A stretch of DNA of 64,000 bases from Pyruvatibacter sp. HU-CL02332 (GCF_040362765.1 NZ_BAABWK010000001.1:2085501-2149500); one strand, 5' to 3'; shown: positions 1 through 8,810, counted from the stretch's first letter. Numbers and translations are program-made. Notes: a model not told the origin generated them from the letters alone.

Positions 1-920
1 TAGGACGCCCCATGGTGATGCCCCGCATCCAGCACCTTCTGATCCACCTCAATATGCGTCCGCACGGTGTCGTTGCCGGTGTTGAGCGTGTGGGCCAGCT
101 CGCTTTGCGGAATGGTCACTTCCAACGCGCCCTTGGTGCCGGTGACGGTCAGGTGCTCGCGCTGCTCCAGCGCGGTTACAAACATGCACAGCTCGTGGCA
201 GGCCCGCACCCCATTGTCGAATTCAACAATCACAAACGCATTGTCCATGATGTCCGGTGTCTTGCCGTCATAGGTCTCGTCCAGATGGTTCACGTCCTGC
301 CCGCCTGACGCCATCACGCGGCGCGGCTCGGAGCCGATGATGTGGCGCATCAGATCAAAGAAGTGGCAGCTCTTCTCCACCAGCGTCCCGCCGGAGTTCC
401 GGTTGAACCGGTTCCAGTCGCCGACCTTTTGGAGAAACGGAAAGCGATGCTCCCGGATGGTCAGCATCTTCACGTCGCCCACAGCGCCCGCGCGGATTTC
501 ATCCACAAAACGTGTCACCGGCGGCATCCAGCGATACTCAAGGCCCATCCAAACCACACCGGGATGGGTGGACGCTGCCAGCTCGATCCACTGGCAATCA
601 TCAAAGGTGGTGCATAACGGCTTTTCGATCAGCAGATGCTTGCCGGTTGCCAGCGCATCCTCCACCACGTCCTTGTGGGTGTGGTTCGGCGTCGCGATGA
701 TCAGCGCATCAAAGCTGTCCGGTTTGGCAAACAGGTCGCGATAGTCCGCGTAAAGCTCAATCGGCTTGCCCTCCATGGTGAGCTTCGCCCAGTCGCGCGA
801 GCCTTCATGGGGGTCAGCCGCGGCCACCACTTCCGCCCCATCGATAATCGCGATGTTGCGAATATGCTCATTGCCCATCATCCCCGCGCCAATGATGGCG
901 TAGCGGATCGTTTCGCCCAT
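1..920 (-). CDS. Gfo/Idh/MocA family oxidoreductase (partial, C-terminus beyond left edge)
   Basis: The minus strand is open from an ATG at 920 to the window edge, giving 306 visible codons. The N-terminus reads MGETIRYAIIGAGMMGNEHI, with a Rossmann GAGMMG nucleotide-binding loop. Further on come an IIATPNHTH segment and the family's IEKPL motif, whose lysine is the usual catalytic residue. This family uses NAD(P)H to oxidise or reduce sugars, inositols and related polyols in the cytoplasm; the substrate cannot be told from sequence. The gene is divergent from the aldo/keto reductase at 982, with only 61 bp between them, so they share a promoter region. The C-terminal part of the substrate-binding domain is missing from the window. 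Family assignment is firm. Confidence 0.88.
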   Translation of the reverse strand, partial: MGETIRYAIIGAGMMGNEHIRNIAIIDGAEVVAAADPHEGSRDWAKLTMEGKPIELYADYRDLFAKPDSFDALIIATPNHTHKDVVEDALATGKHLLIEKPLCTTFDDCQWIELAASTHPGVVWMGLEYRWMPPVTRFVDEIRAGAVGDVKMLTIREHRFPFLQKVGDWNRFNRNSGGTLVEKSCHFFDLMRHIIGSEPRRVMASGGQDVNHLDETYDGKTPDIMDNAFVIVEFDNGVRACHELCMFVTALEQREHLTVTGTKGALEVTIPQSELAHTLNTGNDTVRTHIEVDQKVLDAGHHHGAS

Positions 921-981
921 ACCGTTGCACTCCAGCCTGTGTTATGGGGTGCAGTCTTATGCGACCTGCCAGAGGAAATAA

Positions 982-1914
982 ATGTCCGAAATCGTGATCG
1001 ACAGGAATCCGCGTGCTCTCGGGGCGAGCGATATCAAGGTTGCGCCCATCGCCTATGGCATGTGGCGCTTTGCCGGAACCACCGGTGCCCAGGCAGAAAT
1101 AGACGCCAACGCCAAGGTCGAAGGCGCGCTGGAAGCCGGCATCACGCTTTTCGATACAGCAGACGTCTACGGTCTGGATTCCGATGCCCCCTTCGGCGCG
1201 GCGGAAGAACTGTTCGGCCACGTCCTCAAGGCGCGACCCGCTTTGCGTGACCAGATGGTGATTGCCAGCAAGGGCGGCATCATTCCGGGTACCCCCTATG
1301 ACAGCAGTGCAAAATATCTGCGTGACGCGTGCGAAGCATCCTTGAAGCGCCTGCAGATCGAGACAATCGACCTCTATCAGGTGCATCGCCCCGACCTGCT
1401 CACTCATCCCGCAGAGCTGGCGGACACGCTTCAAACCCTGCGCAAGGAAGGCAAGATCCGCGAATACGGCCTTTCCAATGTGACGGCGCACCAGATATCG
1501 GCCCTGCAGGCCCATCTCGATCACCCCATGGCCACCCAGCAGCCGGAACTGTCAGCCCTTGCCATCGAGCCCGTGACCGACGGCGTTCTTGACCTGTGCA
1601 TGGCGACCAACATGACGCCCCTGGCCTGGAGCCCGCTTGCCGGTGGCCGCCTGATGCTGCACGCATCAGAAGCGCCCACATCGCAATTGTCTGATGTGAT
1701 CACCACGCTGGACAAACTGGCGGACAAACACGCCGCCAGCCGCACCGCCATCGCCCTGGCCTTCGTGCTGGCGCACCCGTCAAAGCCCGTCGCCATCATC
1801 GGCAGCCAGACCCCGGCCCGCATCGCCGACGCCATGAGCGCCCTCGATGTAACTCTCAGCCGCGAAGACTGGTATTCCGTCTACGAGGCCGCGCTGGGCG
1901 CGCCGCTTCCCTAG
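982..1914 (+). CDS. Aldo/keto reductase
   Basis: 310 residues, normal for the aldo/keto reductase superfamily (TIM barrel, NADPH-dependent carbonyl/alcohol interconversion). The catalytic tetrad is visible: Asp58 and Tyr63 in DTADVYG, Lys97 in SKGG, and His135 in QVHRPD. The start at 982 is preceded by a good ribosome site (AGAGGAAATAA). The substrate cannot be assigned, but the next gene, a flavin monooxygenase, starts only 12 bp after the stop, so the two are probably co-transcribed and act on the same compound class. The divergent neighbour is a Gfo/Idh oxidoreductase, which suggests a small oxidoreductive catabolic unit. Only the family is certain. Confidence 0.9.
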   Translation: MSEIVIDRNPRALGASDIKVAPIAYGMWRFAGTTGAQAEIDANAKVEGALEAGITLFDTADVYGLDSDAPFGAAEELFGHVLKARPALRDQMVIASKGGIIPGTPYDSSAKYLRDACEASLKRLQIETIDLYQVHRPDLLTHPAELADTLQTLRKEGKIREYGLSNVTAHQISALQAHLDHPMATQQPELSALAIEPVTDGVLDLCMATNMTPLAWSPLAGGRLMLHASEAPTSQLSDVITTLDKLADKHAASRTAIALAFVLAHPSKPVAIIGSQTPARIADAMSALDVTLSREDWYSVYEAALGAPLP

Positions 1915-1926
1915 GAAATGCACTCC

Positions 1927-3000
1927 ATGACAAATCCTGTTGAAATCTCCTGGTTCTCCGCCCTGTGCGACGATGATGCCGAGTTTCTTGGCACCCAGGA
2001 CCCGGCTTTTCTGTCCACCTTCGAGCACTGCAAGGAAATTGTGGATGCTGCGGAGGCAGGTGGCTTTGACAATATCCTGCTGCCGTCCGGTTTCTCGCTG
2101 GGGATTGATCCTGTTGCGTTCGCGGCAGGCGTTGCCCCCACGGTCAAGAACATGCGCCTGCTGCTGGCCGTGCGCTGCGGCGAGATGTGGCCGCCGCAAC
2201 TGGCGCGCCAGATTGCAACTCTGGACCAGATGCTCGGCGGCCGTCTGACCGTCAATATCATTTCTTCCGACATGCCGGGACAGACCATGGAGTCCGCGCC
2301 GCGCTATGGCCGCACGCTCGAGGCCATGGAGATCGTCCGTACACTTCTTGATGGCAAGCCCGTCGATATCGACGGCGAGCATTATCAAATGCAGCTGGAC
2401 CCCATGCGCATCGGCACGGTGTCGGGCAAATGCCCGCCTTTCTATTTTGGCGGCATGTCCCCGGCCGCCCGCGAAGTCGCCGCCAAGGGTGCTGATGTTT
2501 TCCTTATGTGGCCGGACACCAAGGACAAGGTGCAGGCGCTGGTGGATGACATGCGCACCCGCGCGGCAAACCATGGCCGCGAACTCAAATTCGGCTACCG
2601 GGTGCATGTGATCGTGCGCGAGACCGAGGAAGAGGCGAGGGCGCACGCCCGCCACATCATGTCCAAGCTTGATGTGGAGGAGGGCGAAAAGCTCCGCGCC
2701 CGCGCGCTGGACGCAACGTCTGAAGGCGTCCGCCGTCAGGCCATGATGCGCGACGGCGCGGATGACGAAGGCTTTGCCGAGGAAAATCTGTGGACCGGTA
2801 TCGGCAAGGCACGCTCAGGCTGTGGCGCGGCCATCGTCGGCAACCCGGATCAGGTGGCCGCCAAGCTTGAGATGTACCGCGAAATGGGCTTTTCCGCCTT
2901 CATTCTGTCAGGCTACCCCCACGCGAAGGAGGCCGAGTACTTCTCCCGGCTTGTGCTGCCGAAGATCAATCACGGCCCCCTGTTGAACGCGCGCAGCTAA
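1927..3000 (+). CDS. LLM-class flavin-dependent oxidoreductase (SsuD/bacterial luciferase fold)
   Basis: About 357 residues beginning MTNPVEISWFS, with the luciferase-like TIM-barrel pattern of alkanesulfonate monooxygenase relatives: an early GGFDNILLPSGFS segment, LAVRCGEMWPPQLARQIATL, a GGRLTVNIIS segment, GKCPPFYFGGMSP, and a C-terminal GNPDQVAAKLEMYREMG region. These enzymes use FMNH2 from a separate reductase and O2 to oxygenate organic substrates such as alkanesulfonates. An ATG also occurs at 1918, but it sits directly on the AGGA of the ribosome site; the ATG at 1927 has proper spacing and is preferred. It follows the aldo/keto reductase closely and is convergent with the cytochrome b561 gene. 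The exact substrate is unknown. Confidence 0.88.
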   Translation: MTNPVEISWFSALCDDDAEFLGTQDPAFLSTFEHCKEIVDAAEAGGFDNILLPSGFSLGIDPVAFAAGVAPTVKNMRLLLAVRCGEMWPPQLARQIATLDQMLGGRLTVNIISSDMPGQTMESAPRYGRTLEAMEIVRTLLDGKPVDIDGEHYQMQLDPMRIGTVSGKCPPFYFGGMSPAAREVAAKGADVFLMWPDTKDKVQALVDDMRTRAANHGRELKFGYRVHVIVRETEEEARAHARHIMSKLDVEEGEKLRARALDATSEGVRRQAMMRDGADDEGFAEENLWTGIGKARSGCGAAIVGNPDQVAAKLEMYREMGFSAFILSGYPHAKEAEYFSRLVLPKINHGPLLNARS

Positions 3001-3003
3001 CCA

Positions 3004-3558
3004 CTAAACCTTGCCGTAAGGCAGCATCCGCTGGAACACCTTGTCCCGGTCGATGAGCCAGTGCTTCATGGCCGCCGCCACATGCACGATCAGCAGCGCT
3101 GACAGCGCCAGCCCGCCAATGGCGTGCATCACGTGGAATACCTGCGTCAAAGCCGCGTCAGACGGTGCCAGGCCTGTGAGGTTGATCAGGCCATAAGGCT
3201 TGATGTCCCCATCCACATAGGTCAGCGCGTGTGAGATGCCGATGATCGGTTGATAGATCAGCAGCGCATACAATCCGTACACGTTCCATTTCGACGCCGT
3301 CTTCTGCCAAGCTGGCATGCTGTCAGGGTAGGCGGGCGGCGTATGCGTACGGCGATACCGGATGCGATAGAAGGTCAGCAGCAGTACCACGATGCCATTG
3401 CCGGAATGGATCATCAGCGTCTGCAACCGCTCATCCAGCGGCATGCCTTCAAAGCCCGGCGGAATGACGCCGAACGAAAACAGGATTGCCACCAGCACCA
3501 GCAGCGCTGTCACCCAGTGAATTGTCTTGGCGGTGCCCGAAAACTTTTCCGAAGCCAT
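3004..3558 (-). CDS. Cytochrome b561 family membrane protein
   Basis: 184 residues from an ATG at 3558, supported by a GGGGAGGACAG ribosome site; an upstream in-frame start at 3630 would add a Pro/Tyr-rich leader not expected for the family. The protein has four hydrophobic helices with histidines placed for two haems b: TIHWVTALL in helix 1, a LMIHSGNG segment at the start of helix 2, GISHALTY in helix 3, and a pair around HVMHAIGG and LLIVHVAA in helix 4. Such proteins move electrons between the quinone pool and periplasmic acceptors, or serve as superoxide:ubiquinone oxidoreductases. It is convergent with the flavin monooxygenase gene, 3 bp apart. Confidence 0.85.
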   Translation of the reverse strand: MASEKFSGTAKTIHWVTALLVLVAILFSFGVIPPGFEGMPLDERLQTLMIHSGNGIVVLLLTFYRIRYRRTHTPPAYPDSMPAWQKTASKWNVYGLYALLIYQPIIGISHALTYVDGDIKPYGLINLTGLAPSDAALTQVFHVMHAIGGLALSALLIVHVAAAMKHWLIDRDKVFQRMLPYGKV

Positions 3559-3639
3559 GAGTCTGTCCTCCCCTGTTCCGGCATGACCATGCCGGTAGTA
3601 GGAGTATGGGGAGGCGTGCGGAGGGTTCAAGCAATAATT

Positions 3640-3653
3640 TGATCGGTCGATCA
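3640..3653. promoter_or_regulatory. Short inverted repeat upstream of cytochrome b561 gene
   Basis: TGATCG-GT-CGATCA is a perfect dyad with a 2-bp spacer, lying about 80 bp upstream of the cytochrome b561 start and 20 bp before the end of the rhodanese gene. Its shape fits a small regulator operator (TetR-type sites often look like this), but no regulator gene is adjacent. Chance occurrence cannot be excluded. Confidence 0.3.
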
Positions 3654-3677
3654 GAAAGTGGCAAAAACCGTTAGTAT

Positions 3678-4034
3678 TCAGCCCTTTAGTTCAGGCTGCC
3701 CGGTTTCAGGATCTGTGACGATCAGGGGCAGGCCGGCTTTTTTCCACTCACCCAGCCCACCGGCCATATGCGTTGCCTCCGCTGCGCCGCCCTCAAAACA
3801 CTTTTGAGCCGCCATGGCGGATCGTTTGCCGACACCGCAATGCAGGATCACCGGCTTGCCGCCTGTGGGCAGAGCAGATGCATCAAACGTCGACAGGGGA
3901 AAATTGAACGCGCCGGGAATACGCTCGGCGCCATATTCGCGCGGCTCACGCACATCAATGACGACTACGTCGCCCGCATCCATCTTCGCCTTGACCTCGG
4001 CAGGTGACAGCTCGTGCAGAATTTTGTCGCTCAT
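3678..4034 (-). CDS. Rhodanese-like single-domain protein
   Basis: 118 residues forming one rhodanese domain: VVVIDVREPREYGAERIPGA near the N-terminus (the CH2A-like Asp/Arg/Glu motif) and an active-site loop HCGVGKRSAM with the catalytic cysteine. This corresponds to the GlpE/PspE-type single-domain sulfurtransferases that move sulfane sulfur to cyanide or other thiols in the cytoplasm. The six-residue active loop fits sulfurtransferase rather than Cdc25-phosphatase members. The gene lies upstream of and co-oriented with cytochrome b561 (120 bp gap), perhaps in one transcript. Its physiological acceptor is unknown. Confidence 0.9.
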   Translation of the reverse strand: MSDKILHELSPAEVKAKMDAGDVVVIDVREPREYGAERIPGAFNFPLSTFDASALPTGGKPVILHCGVGKRSAMAAQKCFEGGAAEATHMAGGLGEWKKAGLPLIVTDPETGQPELKG

Positions 4035-4183
4035 CGGCGAAACTCCTCATGTCTTTGGCTATTTACGCAACACGCATTGCATCCACTGGTACCTTTGGGA
4101 GCGGCACCTTACGTAGCGTGTGCACCGCCACCTCATAGTCAACGGTGCTGTATTTTCAATTATTGAACAATGAGCCAGATCAT

Positions 4184-4561
4184 ATGCCCGACAAACAGCG
4201 CGTCGAACGCTTTATTGACGCAGTCGTCCATGGCGACCACGTGGAGGCCATCCGCGATTTCTATCATGAGGACGCCACCATGCAGGAAAACCTCGGCGAG
4301 CCACGCCGGGGCCGCGACACACTCATGGCGCACGAGGCCAAGGCCCTGTCCAACATGCAAAAGATGGAGACGAAGCCCGTCGCCACGTTCCTCGTGGACG
4401 GTGACAATGTGGCCATCCGCTGGACCTTCATCATGACCGACAAGGCCGGTACTCGCCGCCAGCTGGAGGAAGTGTCCCTGCAGCGATGGGACGGCGACCG
4501 CATCGCGAGCGAGCAGTTCTACTATGACAGCAAAACCGCCTGGCAGATGATGGACGACTAG
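4184..4561 (+). CDS. SnoaL/NTF2-like fold protein
   Basis: About 125 residues starting MPDKQRVERFIDAVVHGD; an in-frame ATG at 4145 would add a 13-residue tail with no family character. The pattern of an N-terminal helix, 'FYHEDATMQENLGEPRRG', then 'VAIRWTFIMTDKAG' and a closing 'RIASEQFYYD' strand set is that of the nuclear-transport-factor-2/SnoaL superfamily, a cone-shaped fold used by small isomerases, hydrolases and ligand-binding proteins. No diagnostic catalytic set lets me pick a reaction. The gene stands alone: divergent from rhodanese and followed at once by an AT-rich foreign gene. Confidence 0.75.
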   Translation: MPDKQRVERFIDAVVHGDHVEAIRDFYHEDATMQENLGEPRRGRDTLMAHEAKALSNMQKMETKPVATFLVDGDNVAIRWTFIMTDKAGTRRQLEEVSLQRWDGDRIASEQFYYDSKTAWQMMDD

Positions 4562-4666
4562 TCAGCCTCCGCCAATATTATCATGTTCCAACAATGTATT
4601 GCAGATGGAGACTTCCAAGTTAAATTTGCAAAAAGGAACTTACGGAAACACCAAGGAGGACGTGAT

Positions 4667-5656
4667 TTGGAAAAGAGGTATCAAGTCTTTGTAAGTTCAA
4701 CATATGCAGATCTAAAAGATGAAAGAAATGAGATCATTCGGACACTTTTGAACTTGGATTGCATACCTGCAGGTATGGAGATTTTTCCTGCTTCCGATGA
4801 TGAGCAGTGGAGGTTCATTCAAGGAGTTATCGATGATTGCGACTACTATATAATAGTAATTGGGGGTAGATACGGATCGTTGTCAGAAGATGGCATAGGA
4901 TATACTGAGAAAGAATTCGACTACGCTGTGGCGAAGGGGATTCCAGTGCTTGCTTTTATTCATTCAAAACCTGATTCTATTTCGGTCGAAAAGTCTGATA
5001 TTGACCCAGTATTACGAGCGAAACTAGACGACTTTCGAGAAAAGGTATGCACTGGACGCTTGGTAAAGATGTGGGAAGATTCCTCAGGGCTTGCTGGCCT
5101 AGTTACCGTAAGTCTTGTTGATGCAATCAAGAGGTTTCCTGCGGTTGGTTGGGTGCGAGGTGAAGGGGTGGCAAGCGAAGGTTTGCTCAGGGAAATAAAT
5201 GAGCTGAGAAAGGAAAATGACTCTCTGAAAGACGAAGTAAATCAAATCAGCAAATCAAATTTACCAGATATCGAAGATATAGCCGGATTAGACGAAAAAT
5301 TTTCGATACGATATACTTATCCGGGCAGGTATTCAGTAGAAAAGGGCGTGTATGAGTGTACATGGGGCGAAATATTATCGGCAATTGGACCTAAGTTAGA
5401 AGAATACCCCACCGACACAATAATGAGTTACGCACTTGGAAATTATTTAAAGGGAAAGGGCCGTAGCGCAAATCTATCTGTGAATATTCAAGATATTGAA
5501 ACAATACGAATACAGTTTTCAGCCTTGGGACTTATAAGTACAAGCTATACTAAAACAACCGCCGGTACTATGGGGCTTTTCTGGCGACCCACGAAACGGG
5601 GACTATCAAAGGCAATGGAGTTGCGCGTGGTTCGGTCGACAAAACCTGACGCCTAG
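4667..5656 (+). CDS. DUF4062 domain protein with coiled coil, AT-rich, TTG start
   Basis: The N-terminus reads EKRYQVFVSSTYADLKDERN, the hallmark of DUF4062, followed by an EIFPASDDEQWRFIQ segment and 'DYYIIVIGGRYGS'. In other proteins this domain sits at the front of NACHT/STAND ATPases in bacteria and animals; its biochemical role is unsettled. After residue ~190 comes a short coiled coil (LLREINELRKENDSLKDE) and a C-terminal region I do not recognise. The start is chosen at a TTG (4667) because a perfect AAGGAGG lies 7 bp upstream; the ATG at 4583 has none. A+T content and codon use differ sharply from both neighbours, so it looks acquired by transfer. Its TAG overlaps the stop of the convergent VOC gene. 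Confidence 0.8.
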   Translation: MEKRYQVFVSSTYADLKDERNEIIRTLLNLDCIPAGMEIFPASDDEQWRFIQGVIDDCDYYIIVIGGRYGSLSEDGIGYTEKEFDYAVAKGIPVLAFIHSKPDSISVEKSDIDPVLRAKLDDFREKVCTGRLVKMWEDSSGLAGLVTVSLVDAIKRFPAVGWVRGEGVASEGLLREINELRKENDSLKDEVNQISKSNLPDIEDIAGLDEKFSIRYTYPGRYSVEKGVYECTWGEILSAIGPKLEEYPTDTIMSYALGNYLKGKGRSANLSVNIQDIETIRIQFSALGLISTSYTKTTAGTMGLFWRPTKRGLSKAMELRVVRSTKPDA

Positions 5657-6174
5657 ACCTTTCGCACCGGATCAGACCCATCCCAGCTGTCCGCCGCATC
5701 GCGGATGGACTGGAAGAACTTGCCCTTGCGGCCATTGGTTTCCGACAACTCGATGACGCTGCCGGGATGGTCCTGCTGTGTAAAATACACAAAGCGCCCA
5801 TCGGCACCGATCTGGCCGGAATGACCGACCTCAAATCCGCGGTCGGTCATCTGCACCATGTCGCGGTCAAAATCTGCCGTCCAGAACGCCACATGCTGCA
5901 AGCCTTCGTGGCCCGCGTTCAGAAAATCCAGATACATCGACGGCGCATCATTGCGCTGCTGGATGAGTTCGATCTGCAGCGGTCCGGAATTGGCCAGCGC
6001 AATGCTCATCTTCACGTCTGACGGCTTGCCGCCATACTCAAAATTACTGACCGGCACGTCCTCAATGTAGAAGAACGGCCCGACGCCCATCACCTCGGTC
6101 CAGTGGCGCATGGCGCGCTCGATGTCGCGAACCACATAGCCGTTCTGGCGGATGTCGCCTAAAAACCTGCTCAT
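5653..6174 (-). CDS. VOC family protein (glyoxalase/dioxygenase superfamily)
   Basis: 173 residues with the vicinal-oxygen-chelate layout: an N-terminal NGYVVRDIERAMRHWTEVMG half and a second half beginning GLQHVAFWTADFDRDMVQM and closing with DHPGSVIELSE. The second-half metal-type positions (His in LQHVAF, Glu in VIELSE) are seen; the first half has no clear His, so metal binding is uncertain. Family members include glyoxalase I, extradiol dioxygenases and epimerases. It starts 3 bp after the stop of the D-aminoacylase-like gene, so it is in the same operon and probably acts in the same pathway. Its stop codon lies inside the CTAG shared with the end of the foreign DUF4062 gene. Confidence 0.8.
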   Translation of the reverse strand: MSRFLGDIRQNGYVVRDIERAMRHWTEVMGVGPFFYIEDVPVSNFEYGGKPSDVKMSIALANSGPLQIELIQQRNDAPSMYLDFLNAGHEGLQHVAFWTADFDRDMVQMTDRGFEVGHSGQIGADGRFVYFTQQDHPGSVIELSETNGRKGKFFQSIRDAADSWDGSDPVRKV

Positions 6175-6177
6175 TGA

Positions 6178-7923
6178 TTATTCCGCCGCAGCCGGTATCT
6201 GTGCCGCCGCCGGACGCGCCTGACTGCCGCGAATGAGCTTGCCGCCCAGCACACCGGTCGGCTCCCCATCGCGGAACGCCACGGCGCCCGAAATGATGCT
6301 GGCCGTATAGCCGCGCGTCTTCTGCACAAAGCGTTTGCCGCCTGCGGGCAGGTCATAGACGATTTCCGGCTTGTCCATGGTGAGGTTGTCAAAGTCGATG
6401 ACATTGACGTCCGCCTTCATGCCCGGCGCCAGCACGCCACGGTCATAGAGACCCACAAGCTCTGCTGTCTTTTTCGTCTGTCCACTGATGATCCACTCAA
6501 GCGGCAGCTTGTCGCCGCGTGACCGGTCGCGGCCCCAATGGGTCAGCATGGTGGTAGGGAAGCTGGCATCGCAGATGATGCCCACATGCGCGCCGCCGTC
6601 GCTCAGGCCGAAAGTGGTGTTGGGATGCTTCAGCATTTGCTCCACGTACGACAGATCGCCCGGCAGATAGTTCATCAGCGGGAAGTAGATCAGTGCCTTG
6701 CCGTCATCTTCCGCCATCCAGTCCAGCAGCACGTCGCGTGGGTCGCGGCCGTCCCGCTTGGCGTGGGCCTCCACGCTGTCTTCCGGCGCCGGCTCGTAGT
6801 TCGGCGGGCTGCCCAGCGGGAACATCTTGTGGAACCAGGTGAACAGCTGCGTTGAAATCTCGCCTTCCTTGAACTCGACTTTTTCAGCCAGCAGGCGTGA
6901 CCGGAAATCAGGGTCCTTGAGTGCTGCCACCTGCGCTTCGAGCGTCCGGGGCATAATCTCGTGCCACGTCTTGTAGAGCAGGAACGGGTTGAGAGACGCC
7001 GTCAGTCCCATCACCACGCCGGTGGGGCGGGCGGGCACCTGGCCACGCATGGGCAGGCCGGCCTTGTTGGCATCAGCAATCTTGTCCAGCACCTGTTTCC
7101 AGGTGTCCGGATGCCGGTCGTCTTGTTCAATGGTGAGCGACAGCGGACGGCCGGAAATTTCCACCATGTTGCGCAACATGCCGAACTCCCAGTCCACGTC
7201 GCGGAAGTCGGCAATGAGCTGAATGACACCCTTGCCGGAGCGTTTCATCGCTTCGGCAATGCCATTGAGTTCCATCTCTTCCGCCTTGTAGGTCGGCGTA
7301 TGTTCGCCATCCTTGTCGCGGTGCTTTTCCGTGCGGGAGGTGGTGACACCCAGCGCCCCGGCCTCAAGGGCGTCTTCAACCAGCGCCCCCATCTTGTCCG
7401 TGTCTTCACGCGTCGCAGGCTCAAGCCGCGCGCCACGTTCGCCCATCACATAGGCACGCAGCGCGCCGTGCGGCACCTGCAGACCCACATCCAGCGCAAG
7501 CGGAGATTTTTCGACCACATCCATGTAGTCAGGAAAACTCTCCCAGCCCCACTTGATGCCCTCGGCAAGCGCCGTACCCGGAATATCTTCCACACCCTCC
7601 ATCAGGCCGATGAGCCATGAGTGACGGTCCGGCGCGCAGGGCGCAAAGCCAACCCCGCAATTGCCCATGATGGCGGTGGTGACACCATGAAAGGTGGAAG
7701 GCTGCAGATAGGGGTCCCACGTGACTTGGCCGTCATAATGCGTATGCGCATCCACAAAGCCCGGCGTCACGATCTGGCCCTTGGCATCAATCTCTTCGCG
7801 GCCCGCATCCGTCACTGTGCCGACGATGGAAATCGTCGTGCCGTCAATGGCCACATCAGCTTCATAAGGCTTGCCGCCCAGCCCGTCATAAACGAGCCCG
7901 TTCCTGATCACGAGATCATGCAT
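6178..7923 (-). CDS. D-aminoacylase / N-acyl-D-amino-acid deacylase-like amidohydrolase
   Basis: 581 residues from an ATG at 7923 with a GGAGGAA ribosome site 7 bp upstream (an upstream start at 8010 adds a tail without family character). The N-terminus MHDLVIRNGLVYDGLGG and the metal motif FVDAHTHYDGQ (His60, His62) are typical; the segment GNCGVGFAPC ends in Cys96, the zinc-ligand cysteine of the D-aminoacylase branch. The C-terminus has SDGGAHVG and the KADVNVIDFDNL strand usual for amidohydrolases. The family hydrolyses N-acyl-D-amino acids, N-carbamoyl compounds or related cyclic amides. It is followed 3 bp later by a VOC gene, forming a two-gene operon. The true substrate is unknown. 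Confidence 0.85.
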   Translation of the reverse strand: MHDLVIRNGLVYDGLGGKPYEADVAIDGTTISIVGTVTDAGREEIDAKGQIVTPGFVDAHTHYDGQVTWDPYLQPSTFHGVTTAIMGNCGVGFAPCAPDRHSWLIGLMEGVEDIPGTALAEGIKWGWESFPDYMDVVEKSPLALDVGLQVPHGALRAYVMGERGARLEPATREDTDKMGALVEDALEAGALGVTTSRTEKHRDKDGEHTPTYKAEEMELNGIAEAMKRSGKGVIQLIADFRDVDWEFGMLRNMVEISGRPLSLTIEQDDRHPDTWKQVLDKIADANKAGLPMRGQVPARPTGVVMGLTASLNPFLLYKTWHEIMPRTLEAQVAALKDPDFRSRLLAEKVEFKEGEISTQLFTWFHKMFPLGSPPNYEPAPEDSVEAHAKRDGRDPRDVLLDWMAEDDGKALIYFPLMNYLPGDLSYVEQMLKHPNTTFGLSDGGAHVGIICDASFPTTMLTHWGRDRSRGDKLPLEWIISGQTKKTAELVGLYDRGVLAPGMKADVNVIDFDNLTMDKPEIVYDLPAGGKRFVQKTRGYTASIISGAVAFRDGEPTGVLGGKLIRGSQARPAAAQIPAAAE

Positions 7924-8151
7924 CGAGGGTTCCTCCACCTGATAACTGAATGTCTTGATGACTTTGTTTCTGATTGGAAGCGAGTGTAGCTCTTTCCAGC
8001 GCTCCGCCAAGCAATTGCGCGTTTATTTCTATTTGAGAAACAATAATTCCCCATTTATCCGGTTAATCCCGTAAGGGAAAACATCCATCTTGGTCCCATC
8101 AGCAATTCAGCAGCGCCTTCCCGGCGCCGCGAGCCCAAATGGAGAGATCAG

Positions 8152-8769
8152 ATGTTCAACCGCAACAAAGACACCGCAGCCCCGTTCACTGTCCTGCACA
8201 TTGATGCCAGCGCCAGAAAGTCAGGCTCCGTGAGCCGGGATCTCAGCGACCGCATCGTCTCAGGACTGATGAGTGGCAACAAAGACGCCAAGCTCATCCG
8301 CCGCGACCTCGCCGACGGCGTCCCCTTCATCGACGAAACCTTCACCGCCGCCATCAACACGCCGGAAGACCAGCGCACGGCAGCGCAGAAAGACGCCCTG
8401 GGCGTCTCGGACCAACTGGTCGCGGAACTACAGGCCGCCGACGCCATCGTGATCGGCTCCCCGATTTACAATTTTAGTGTCCCGGCGGTGTTCAAGGCAT
8501 GGATCGATCAGGTGGCCCGCGCAGGGGTGACCTTCAGCTACACGGAAAATGGCCCCGTTGGTCTGCTGGAAAACAAGAAGGCCTATGTCGCGCTAGCCTC
8601 CGGCGGCACGCAGGTCGGCTCCGACATCGACTTTGCATCCGGCTGGATCAAGCACGTCATGGGTTTCATCGGCATCCATGATGTGGAGCTGGTCGCCGCC
8701 GATCGCACCATGATGGACGACCAGTCCGTCGCCCGCGCCGAGGCTGCTGTGGAAAATCTGGCTGCATAG
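8152..8769 (+). CDS. azoR: FMN-dependent NADH-azoreductase
   Basis: 205 residues of the flavodoxin-like AzoR/NAD(P)H quinone reductase family: an N-terminal VLHIDASARKSGSVSRDLS phosphate-binding region, the central SPIYNFSVPAVFKAWIDQV stretch that holds FMN and the partner subunit, and a late VALASGGTQ loop followed by a GFIGIHDVELVAAD strand. These cytoplasmic dimers carry out two-electron reduction of quinones and azo bonds and protect against quinone redox cycling. A GGAGAG ribosome site precedes the ATG. The gene is divergent from the D-aminoacylase-like gene across a 228-bp AT-rich spacer that must hold both promoters. Confidence 0.88.
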   Translation: MFNRNKDTAAPFTVLHIDASARKSGSVSRDLSDRIVSGLMSGNKDAKLIRRDLADGVPFIDETFTAAINTPEDQRTAAQKDALGVSDQLVAELQAADAIVIGSPIYNFSVPAVFKAWIDQVARAGVTFSYTENGPVGLLENKKAYVALASGGTQVGSDIDFASGWIKHVMGFIGIHDVELVAADRTMMDDQSVARAEAAVENLAA

Positions 8770-8782
8770 CAGCGCCGCAACC

Positions 8783-8810
8783 AGGCAGGAGGTGCAGTCA
8801 CCTCCTGCCT
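8783..8810. terminator. Bidirectional terminator-like hairpin between convergent genes
   Basis: A perfect 12-bp stem (AGGCAGGAGGTG / CACCTCCTGCCT) with the loop CAGT lies between the azoreductase stop and the CocE-type hydrolase stop, and its right edge overlaps the latter. There is no long T-tract on either side, so classical intrinsic termination would be weak; it may act as an mRNA 3'-end stabiliser. Confidence 0.55.

Noticed and set aside
1780-2655. 291-residue minus-strand frame opposite the flavin monooxygenase
   Set aside because: Shadow frame; the plus-strand gene has family motifs and a ribosome site.
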